Part shown: one piece after another, positions 1-4,921 of the stretch
Layout: every line of letters starts with the position of its first letter
Position numbering within the stretch: the first letter of the stretch is position 1
Program-made: the position numbers and the translations under genes
The notes under the pieces: model-generated
What the model was told of the DNA's origin: nothing
The model's database searches: none
Seen by the model: the letters and a program-made list of their open reading frames with translations, nothing else
Assembly: GCA_900555745.1 (NCBI GenBank)
Contig: USMH01000072.1
Location: 1-5,658 of the forward strand
Source: an uncultured Collinsella sp.
Lineage (GTDB): Bacteria; Actinomycetota; Coriobacteriia; Coriobacteriales; Coriobacteriaceae
DNA: 5,658 nt
Direction: 5' to 3'

Positions 1-303
1 AAATAGAACGCTTCCTTTGGGCAAAAGCTTTGCGCTGCACGAGGCATAGCCCTCATCAGTTATATCATCCGCGCCATGGGCAATGAATTTATCGCTGGTA
101 TTCGATAAGTCGCGTGGAGTAATCCAGCCGATTCCATTTGAGCAGTAATACTCAGACCTCTTCTTTGATGGTGTTGCTCCTCCGATAATCGTACCAACAT
201 CAGACAGGATTCCAGTGAAGTCCGCGTTAACAGGGAATATCTTGTCGTATTTTGCCAGCAAAAGCTCTTCTAAATAGCCATTTAGCTGAGACCCTACGAC
301 CAT
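1..303 (-). CDS. hsdS: Type I restriction-modification specificity subunit (HsdS), partial target-recognition domain
   Basis: HsdS gives type I restriction-modification complexes their DNA sequence specificity. The frame translates without a stop for 101 residues and leaves the window at position 1. Visible family hallmarks are GTIIGGATPSKK (about residues 37-48, bases 160-195), WITPRDLS (60-67, bases 103-126), then DDIT and SAKLLPKGSVLF, the usual first half of one target-recognition domain. The residues before it (SQLNGYLEELLLAKYDKIF) look like the helical spacer that precedes a domain, especially the second one, rather than a normal N-terminus. The ATG at 303 has only a GGGGA at 12 bases, and the frame stays open upstream to about 390 through a terminator, with no room for a promoter. 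Composition is 46% G+C (hand count) against about 60-65% in neighbours, suggesting transfer. The family call is firm. Whether this is a silent cassette, a truncated gene or a complete unusual start is inference. Confidence 0.8.
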   Translation of the reverse strand, partial: MVVGSQLNGYLEELLLAKYDKIFPVNADFTGILSDVGTIIGGATPSKKRSEYYCSNGIGWITPRDLSNTSDKFIAHGADDITDEGYASCSAKLLPKGSVLF

Positions 304-327
304 TCGGATGCCATATCCCCGCAATAC

Positions 328-366
328 AAAAAACGGGGCGGCCCGCACCCCTGCGAGCTGCCCCGT
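328..366 (-). terminator. Rho-independent terminator of the zinc-ribbon gene
   Basis: The arms ACGGGGCGGC (333-342) and GCTGCCCCGT (357-366) pair over 10 bp with one G-U, around a 14-base loop. On the minus strand the stem is followed by a run of T (the A run at 328-333). It lies 42 bases past the stop codon of the minus-strand gene at 409-1746 and just before the HsdS-like frame, so transcripts from the zinc-ribbon gene should largely stop before hsdS. Confidence 0.88.
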
Positions 367-408
367 GCCCCTAGCTATCGCGTCATAAGGCTAACCAGCG
401 CCACTCCC

Positions 409-1746
409 CTACTTCCCAAATAGCGCACCCAGTAGGCCGCGGCGTTTGGGCTTCTCCTCTCGGTAGGAACCCTCGGCCGCCGCTGCCACCTGTCGCGGCT
501 GTTCACCGCCTCCGCGGCGTACGATCTGGTATAGGAAGGGCGATTTAACGTATTTGACCTCGATGGGCGTGGCGTGCACGGTGCTTTCGCTCGACAGCAC
601 CACGCTCGGATTGAGCGGTGCCACCACATGCGTCTCGCGTTTGCCGCTAAACACCACCGCGGCCGCACGACCCGTCTGGCCGTTCACGGCGATGCGCACT
701 TGCTCGCCGTCGCGGCTATCCGACGCCGGGCGATCGACAAAGTAGACCGGCACCATCACCAGACCGTCCTTATGCTTGCGAACCTTGCGCGCCCAGGCGC
801 GGATGCTCTTTTTATTGAGCCCCAGCACCGCCTCGGCATCGTTGCCTGCAACGTCGAGCGCCAGCTTATCAATGACCACCTGGTCCTTGGTGGACGCATC
901 GACGGAGACAACGCGGAAGTCACCTTCCTGCATGGCCGGGTCAAACGGCCCAACCTTGGCAAAGTCCCACGGCTCCAGAATGCCCATAAGGCGAACATCC
1001 AGGTAGTTTGCCCGCGGATACGCCCAGTCGAGCACCTCGTAGTACACCAGGGTCTCCTTGCTCAGGCCCTTGCCCGGGAAGGACGCCATCATGCGCAGGT
1101 CCGCCAGCGCCATGGGGAAGTAGAAGAGCATCATGTCGTTTTGAATCGCGTCTTCCACGTCGTGACCGGCAAAGGCGTCGGGGTACTGGCGCACCAGCTG
1201 CAGCGCGTTGGCACGTGCCTGCTGCGGTGAGATTTCGCAGGGAATACCCTGCTCGGGTACATACTCCGCGCCAACGCCCATGGTCAGGCGCTTGCTAAAC
1301 GTCCCTGGCTTAAGCAGGTCGGCAACGCCGATCTTATTGCCGCATGACGGGCACTCAAACACGCGCTGGGTCGATGACCCCTCAAAGGACGCGCCGCAGA
1401 AGGGGCAGGGAATGCTCACGTGCGTCGCCTCTTGGAACTCCTGCGCCGTGCCGCGGTCCTCCCACAGCAGATGCTCCAGAACCGACTGGTTGCGCCAGTG
1501 CGCATTGAAGAAATACCAGTCCAGGTCCTCTGGGCGCTCGAGCTGCGAGACGTGCGTGAGCTTGAGCAGCCCGTCAACCACCGTCAGCGGCGTATGACGG
1601 ATACCCAGGGCGCTCTTGGGCTCCCCGGCGTCCGCTTGCCACGGAATAACCGTTTCGCAATAGGCGCACTCAAAGCTGCGCTTTGCCTGGTGCGAATACA
1701 TGGGGCCGCCGCAGTTTTGGCATTTAATGGCAAACATCTCGTCCAT
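409..1746 (-). CDS. Double zinc-ribbon (TFIIB-type) protein without membrane helices
   Basis: 445 residues. The N-terminus has a zinc ribbon with C9, C12, C27 and C30. A second ribbon has C114, C117, C132 and C135, ending in the CPSCGNK style. After it come an IPCEISPQQA segment (168-177) and, at 331-360, a VPVYF...AVNGQTGR stretch. This order matches the bacterial 'TFIIB-type zinc ribbon-containing protein' family, whose members typically read VIPFKV..., then LPVW..., then AMNGQTGK. Biochemical function is not established and none is assigned here. Relatives usually end in transmembrane helices; this one has no hydrophobic helix and ends in a basic tail, KPKRR followed by GLLGALFGK. The start is set by a strong AAAGGAGGA site (1754-1762) with 7 bases of spacing to ATG 1746. 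It is a single-gene unit ending at the hairpin 328-366. The family call is fairly sure; a cytoplasmic location, perhaps membrane-touching, is inferred. Confidence 0.85.
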   Translation of the reverse strand: MDEMFAIKCQNCGGPMYSHQAKRSFECAYCETVIPWQADAGEPKSALGIRHTPLTVVDGLLKLTHVSQLERPEDLDWYFFNAHWRNQSVLEHLLWEDRGTAQEFQEATHVSIPCPFCGASFEGSSTQRVFECPSCGNKIGVADLLKPGTFSKRLTMGVGAEYVPEQGIPCEISPQQARANALQLVRQYPDAFAGHDVEDAIQNDMMLFYFPMALADLRMMASFPGKGLSKETLVYYEVLDWAYPRANYLDVRLMGILEPWDFAKVGPFDPAMQEGDFRVVSVDASTKDQVVIDKLALDVAGNDAEAVLGLNKKSIRAWARKVRKHKDGLVMVPVYFVDRPASDSRDGEQVRIAVNGQTGRAAAVVFSGKRETHVVAPLNPSVVLSSESTVHATPIEVKYVKSPFLYQIVRRGGGEQPRQVAAAAEGSYREEKPKRRGLLGALFGK

Positions 1747-1753
1747 GGAAACG

Positions 1754-1762
1754 TCCTCCTTT
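1754..1762 (-). promoter_or_regulatory. Strong ribosome binding site of the zinc-ribbon gene
   Basis: The minus strand reads AAAGGAGGA, a near-perfect Shine-Dalgarno sequence, 7 bases before ATG 1746. It favours this start over the second in-frame ATG three codons later. Confidence 0.85.
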
Positions 1763-1773
1763 GCACAGGGCTG

Positions 1774-1792
1774 TCGACATTAAGTATGTCGA
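1774..1792. promoter_or_regulatory. Perfect palindrome, candidate operator
   Basis: TCGACAT, a 5-base centre TAAGT, then ATGTCGA: a 19-bp inverted repeat with 7-bp perfect arms. It sits 11 bases upstream of the zinc-ribbon gene's ribosome site, in the 260-bp region shared with the divergent metal exporter. On the minus strand its centre reads ATACTTAAT, which could overlap a -10 element. There is no T run after either arm, so it is not a terminator. A dimeric repressor or sensor site is a reasonable inference, but the regulator is unknown. Confidence 0.4.
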
Positions 1793-1922
1793 GCAAATCG
1801 ACGCGTGCCCATACCCATGTGGCCCAAAATGGAGCACTCGGTCGAACGGGAAGGCGCAGTGAACTCGAACGCGCGTGGGCAGTCGCCCCCTCCGCCTCGC
1901 GCCCGTTAGCGCCGGCAGACCA

Positions 1923-1951
1923 TTGCTGCATTTTCTGAGCATCGGTACACG
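1923..1951 (+). promoter_or_regulatory. Weak candidate promoter for the CDF transporter
   Basis: TTGCTG (1923-1928) and TACACG (1946-1951) are separated by 17 bases, upstream of the transporter start at 2007. A second -10-like TACACT lies at 1968-1973 without a good -35 partner. Matches are modest, so this is only the best candidate in the interval. Confidence 0.25.
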
Positions 1952-1993
1952 TTGCGTCTGTGCGAGCTACACTATCCCCTTAAACATGATTGT

Positions 1994-1998
1994 GAGGA
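1994..1998 (+). promoter_or_regulatory. Ribosome binding site fixing the CDF transporter start
   Basis: GAGGA lies 8 bases before ATG 2007. The frame is also open upstream with ATGs at 1875 and 1986, but neither has a purine-rich site, and the upstream residues are not transporter-like. This decides for 2007. Confidence 0.7.
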
Positions 1999-2006
1999 CG
2001 ATCGTT

Positions 2007-3188
2007 ATGCTATTTGTAAATCGGCTGGTACATACGCTTGTTCCCGGCAGCGAAAGCGAGCCGGTCGATAGCTCCTGCCGCACCAACGCGGGTTTTGCCG
2101 CAAGCCTCATCTGCATTGGCCTCAACATCACACTGTGCCTGGCCAAGGGCATAGCCGGTCTGCTCGCGGGCTCCGTCTCGCTTATCGCCGACGCCTTCAA
2201 CAACCTTTCCGACGCCTCGAGCAACATCGTGAGCCTGCTCGGATTCCGCCTTGCCAGCCGCCCGGCCGACGAGGGGCACCCTTATGGTCACGGCCGCTAC
2301 GAGTACCTCGCCGGCTTGTTTGTCGCCGTTCTCGTTTGCGCCGTCGGCATCAACCTGATCCTGGAGTCGGTCACCAAGATCATCAAGCCCTCCCCCACCG
2401 CGTATTCGGCGCTCTCCATGGCAGCCCTTATCCTGTCCATGCTCGTCAAGTTTTGGATGGCGGCGTTCAACCGCACGCTGGGCAACCGCATCGATTCCGA
2501 GACGCTTATCGCCACGGCGCAGGATTCCAAAAACGACGTCATTACCTCGGCCTCGGTCCTGGCCGCAGCGCTTATTTCGCAGACGACCGGCTTTGACCTC
2601 GATGGCTGGGCAGGCCTGGGCGTGGGCATCTTCATCTGCATCAGCGGCATGGGCCTGGTGCGCGACGCCATCAGCCCGCTGTTGGGGCAAGCGCCCGACC
2701 CCAAGCTCGTCCAGGCAATCCGCGACAAGATCATGTCGTATCCGCAGGTCCTAGGCACGCACGACCTGATGGTGCACGACTACGGCCCCGGTCGGCAATT
2801 TGCCAGCGCACACGTGGAAATGCCCGGCGAGGGCGATGCGTTTGAACATCACGAGATCCTGGACACCATCGAACACGACATCAAGCATCAGATGGGCATC
2901 GACATCACGCTACACTGCGACCCCATCGCCACCACCGGCGACGACCTGCGTGGCTGGGTCAAGCGCGGCATAGCGCAAATCGACCCCACGCTCTCCATCC
3001 ACGACCTGCACGAGCACGACGGGTTCGTTTCGTTTGACCTGGTGCGTCCCGACGGCTTTGACATATCCGACGAGGAGCTGCTGGAGCTCGTCACGCGCAT
3101 CGTGCACGAGCGCCGGCCCGATGTCTCGTGCGTCGTCACATTTGACTCCGGCTTTAGCTCGCCCGACCGGCCGGCCGAGCAGCTGTGA
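2007..3188 (+). CDS. Cation diffusion facilitator (CDF) family metal exporter, probably Mn2+
   Basis: 393 residues from ATG 2007. CDF proteins are dimeric proton-coupled divalent metal exporters of the cytoplasmic membrane. Six hydrophobic segments can be placed at about 28-52, 56-80, 101-122, 134-153, 168-190 and 201-220. The signature GSVSLIADAFNNLSDASSN lies in helix 2 and HPYGHGRYE at 91-99. The transport site reads N65-x-x-x-D69 in helix 2 and D173-x-x-x-D177 in helix 5. Zinc exporters normally use H or D at the first position; the N/D-D/D set is associated with bacterial manganese CDFs such as pneumococcal MntE, so Mn2+ is the inferred substrate, though Fe2+ or another metal is not excluded. 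The usual cytoplasmic dimerisation domain (about 230-306) is followed by a second similar alpha/beta unit (about 312-383) seen in many Firmicutes and Actinobacteria homologues. It has its own terminator and is divergent from the zinc-ribbon gene. Confidence 0.92.
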   Translation: MLFVNRLVHTLVPGSESEPVDSSCRTNAGFAASLICIGLNITLCLAKGIAGLLAGSVSLIADAFNNLSDASSNIVSLLGFRLASRPADEGHPYGHGRYEYLAGLFVAVLVCAVGINLILESVTKIIKPSPTAYSALSMAALILSMLVKFWMAAFNRTLGNRIDSETLIATAQDSKNDVITSASVLAAALISQTTGFDLDGWAGLGVGIFICISGMGLVRDAISPLLGQAPDPKLVQAIRDKIMSYPQVLGTHDLMVHDYGPGRQFASAHVEMPGEGDAFEHHEILDTIEHDIKHQMGIDITLHCDPIATTGDDLRGWVKRGIAQIDPTLSIHDLHEHDGFVSFDLVRPDGFDISDEELLELVTRIVHERRPDVSCVVTFDSGFSSPDRPAEQL

Positions 3189-3196
3189 TCGACAGC

Positions 3197-3265
3197 AAAA
3201 CGGGACGCAGGACCGCCGACCAACGCGCCTACGCGCCCGGTCACGCGATCCTGCGCCCCGTTTTT
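3197..3265. terminator. Bidirectional terminator between convergent genes
   Basis: The left arm ACGGGACGCAGGACCG (3200-3215) pairs with CGATCCTGCGCCCCGT (3246-3261) over 16 positions with two mismatches. The T run at 3261-3265 serves the plus-strand exporter, which stops at 3188. The A run at 3197-3200 gives a shorter T run for the minus-strand gene stopping at 3299. The 30-base loop is long but the stem is strong. Confidence 0.85.
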
Positions 3266-3298
3266 GTTTGAGCTGCTAAGGCTCTAGCCGCTCGGCCG

Positions 3299-4255
3299 CT
3301 AGTTCCCCTGCGCGCCCGAAATGCCGTTTTGCAGGGCATCCCAGGCGTTCGTTGCCATATCGCCCAGGTTCTGTGCGGTATCGCCGAGGTTCTGAGCCGT
3401 GCCGCCCAGCTCTTGGACCTTATCCCCCAGCTCCTGCGCCTTGTTGCTCAGGTCCTCCAGCGTGTTGGAGCTCGAGCTGTCCGCGCCGCCCTGGTCGCCG
3501 GACGCATTACCCGACGAGCTGCCCTTGCGCGTGAGCTGAATCTCGAGGTTACCGTTGTCGTTATAGTAGGCAGACGTCACGACCCAATTGGCATCGACAA
3601 CGGGCGTCGAGCCGTCGTCGGTCAGAATCACGGCATTCGAAAGATCGGCCCCGCGCGACTTGAGGAGCTTCTTGGCGTTGGACCAGTACTGACCCGGGAT
3701 ATCGCTCAGGTCGACAGTGCCGGACTGGGTAGTCTCGGTCTGCTCGGCTGTGGTATCAGTCGTGGCGCCCCGCTTGTTGAGCATGCCCGACACGATGGCA
3801 AACACAACCGACAGGGCAAAGAAGATCGCCAGCACGATCAGGATTTTCTTGATCACGCTCGACGAACGCGAAGGCTTCTTCTCCTCGTCCTCGCCATACT
3901 GAGGGATGGACTTGGGATACTCACGATACGGCTCGCGCGCATACCGGTCACGCGACTCGTAGCGCGGCTGTGCCGTGCGCGGCATATATGTCGTCTGCTG
4001 AGGTTGTGGAATGGGATTTTGCAGCAGGTCATCATAAGGGTCTACCGCCGCGTTGCCGTAGGGGTTCTGCGATGAGACACCATGCGGGTCCTGCGCTGCG
4101 TTTCCGTAATTCACAACGCGCGTGGGATCGGCCGACACCTGCGTCGTATCGGGGGCAGCGTAGCCGGGATTCGGCACGATGCGGGTCTCATCGGCGCCAT
4201 TGCCCGTCCGCGGGGAGCCGTAGCCACCCATTACGGTCGTCTTATCCTGGTCCAT
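3299..4255 (-). CDS. Single-pass membrane protein with PASTA-like outer domain and heptad-repeat tail
   Basis: 318 residues, exact family not recognised. Residues 1-130 are polar, proline/asparagine/tyrosine-rich and probably disordered, with four D-x-T-x-V/I motifs (D4-V8, D22-I26, D36-V40, D43-V47) and a repeated YGNAAxDP. One membrane helix spans about 138-159 after KK, giving cytoplasmic N-terminus and outside C-terminus by the positive-inside rule. Residues about 180-245 (DIPGQYWSNAKKLLKSRGA, then NWVVTSAY, then LEIQLTRKG) have the strand-helix pattern and NWxV of PASTA domains, known as cell-wall-binding units of bacterial Ser/Thr kinases. A Ser/Gly linker leads to five 7-residue repeats (272-306). 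The start has GAAAGGAA (4263-4270) at 7 bases. An envelope role, possibly as a kinase/FHA-linked protein, is inference; no enzyme motif is visible. Confidence 0.85.
   Translation of the reverse strand: MDQDKTTVMGGYGSPRTGNGADETRIVPNPGYAAPDTTQVSADPTRVVNYGNAAQDPHGVSSQNPYGNAAVDPYDDLLQNPIPQPQQTTYMPRTAQPRYESRDRYAREPYREYPKSIPQYGEDEEKKPSRSSSVIKKILIVLAIFFALSVVFAIVSGMLNKRGATTDTTAEQTETTQSGTVDLSDIPGQYWSNAKKLLKSRGADLSNAVILTDDGSTPVVDANWVVTSAYYNDNGNLEIQLTRKGSSSGNASGDQGGADSSSSNTLEDLSNKAQELGDKVQELGGTAQNLGDTAQNLGDMATNAWDALQNGISGAQGN
3338..3442 (-). repeat. Five tandem 21-bp repeats coding 7-residue units
   Basis: The minus strand encodes KAQELGD, KVQELGG, TAQNLGD, TAQNLGD and MATNAWD in register, each from 21 bases, with a weaker TLEDLSN unit before them. 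The hydrophobic positions 2 and 5 give an amphipathic helix or short coiled coil. The two central units are identical in protein, suggesting tandem duplication. Confidence 0.8.
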
Positions 4256-4382
4256 GCAACGATTCCTTTCCGTCGCCCGTAAGCATCAAGTTATCCATGC
4301 ATTCTACCCGCGCAAAAGCCTATGATGGGCAAAGCCCGCCGGTATCTACAAGACATGCGCGGCCGACGGTCACAAGCGAATC

Positions 4383-4387
4383 GAGGA
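4383..4387 (+). promoter_or_regulatory. Ribosome binding site fixing the small cysteine protein start
   Basis: GAGGA sits 6 bases before ATG 4394. The frame is open further upstream, with an ATG at 4322 that lacks a clear ribosome site, so the shorter 78-residue product is preferred. Confidence 0.7.
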
Positions 4388-4393
4388 TATGCC

Positions 4394-4630
4394 ATGGCAA
4401 AAAGCAAACTCATCAAGGACACGACGCGTGCCGAACGTGAGGAGATCATCAAGCTAGCACTCGCGGGCTGCGGCAACGGCAGCTGCGACAACTGCGGAAG
4501 CTGCAGCTTGGGAGCCGGCGATCCATATGGCACCTACCAGCCCTACATTGACGGCGAGATGGAAATCGCCGATATCAACATGATGGTCGCCGAGCGCAAC
4601 GCCAGACTCTTCGGCCTCCAGCGCGGGTAA
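4394..4630 (+). CDS. Small four-cysteine protein of unknown function
   Basis: 78 residues from ATG 4394. The N-terminus is a charged predicted helix (about 8-24, RAEREEIIKLALAG). It is followed by GCGNGSCDNCGSCSLG, placing C26, C31, C34 and C37 as C-x4-C-x2-C-x2-C, then DPYGTYQPYIDGEMEIADIN and a second helix ending in RLFGLQRG. All four cysteines lie within 12 residues, which suggests a bound metal or iron-sulfur cluster. There is no signal peptide or membrane helix, so it is probably cytoplasmic. I do not recognise a named family and assign no function. It is divergent from the PASTA-like membrane protein across 138 bases and is followed by the inverted-repeat element, which can act as its terminator. 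Good ribosome site and protein-like composition support a real gene. Confidence 0.75.
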   Translation: MAKSKLIKDTTRAEREEIIKLALAGCGNGSCDNCGSCSLGAGDPYGTYQPYIDGEMEIADINMMVAERNARLFGLQRG

Positions 4631-4654
4631 CGACCTCTTCTTGGGCTGTGAACC

Positions 4655-4806
4655 AAAAAATGCGCCCATCTACTACGTTTAACCCAAGGGTGCCAACCAT
4701 AGCCTTATCTGTGTTAACAAAACCGCAGGTAAACGTCTTGCCGCATTGTTAAAAAACGCTCCATGGTCGGTCCAACCCTGGTAAACGTAGTAGATGGGCG
4801 CTTTTC
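4655..4806. repeat. Roughly 150-bp element with 20-bp perfect terminal inverted repeats
   Basis: GCGCCCATCTACTACGTTTA (4662-4681) is the exact reverse complement of 4782-4801. The arms are flanked by an A run (4655-4660) and a T run (4802-4805). Inside, further pairing fits an elongated hairpin: AGGGT with ACCCT (4775-4779), ACCAT (4696-4700) with ATGGT (4763-4767), and TTAACAA (4714-4720) with TTGTTAA (4746-4752). GGTAAACGT occurs both in the loop (4728-4736) and at the right arm (4780-4788). No open frame was found inside. It may be a MITE-like or palindromic dispersed repeat, a structured RNA, or a large terminator for the plus-strand gene ending at 4630. Which one is not decided by this window. 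Confidence 0.85.
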
Positions 4807-4852
4807 GTGGCGTGGCTGGCCCAGATAGCTTGTTTCGGAGCCAATTTGCATC

Positions 4853-4894
4853 AAAAAGTCCCCGGCGGCGCTGCGTTTTGCGTCACCGGGGACT
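4853..4894 (-). terminator. Rho-independent terminator of the DUF3298-like gene
   Basis: AGTCCCCGG (4857-4865) pairs perfectly with CCGGGGACT (4886-4894). The stem continues inward with one mismatch and one G-U to CGC/GCG around an 8-base loop. The A run at 4853-4857 becomes the T run on the minus strand. It starts 27 bases past the stop codon at 4922-4924. There is no T run on the other side, so it acts for the minus strand only. Confidence 0.9.
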
Positions 4895-4921
4895 GTTCAG
4901 TTCACTTTCTGCAGTCTCGCC

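Noticed and set aside
574..1230. Plus-strand open frame of 218 codons
   Set aside because: It lies antisense inside the zinc-ribbon gene, has a His/Arg-rich composition typical of antisense frames in high-GC genes, and has no recognisable domain.
1875..2006. N-terminal extension of the CDF transporter by 44 codons
   Set aside because: There is no ribosome site at 1875 or 1986, and the extension is not transporter-like, while GAGGA stands correctly before 2007.
2010..2690. Minus-strand open frame of 226 codons
   Set aside because: It is wholly antisense to the CDF transporter, which has clear family motifs; its composition is that of a shadow frame.
3329..4075. Plus-strand open frame of 248 codons with repeated residues
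   Set aside because: It is antisense to the PASTA-like membrane protein; its apparent repeats are only the reverse complement of the 21-bp coding repeats.
4301..4326. Divergent -10-like boxes TATGAT (plus, 4321-4326) and TAGAAT (minus, 4301-4306)
   Set aside because: Neither has a convincing -35 at 16-18 bases, so I do not annotate a promoter, although the 138-bp gap must contain start signals for both genes.
4655..4806. CRISPR array or insertion sequence
   Set aside because: There are only two inverted arms, not regularly spaced direct repeats, and no transposase frame inside.
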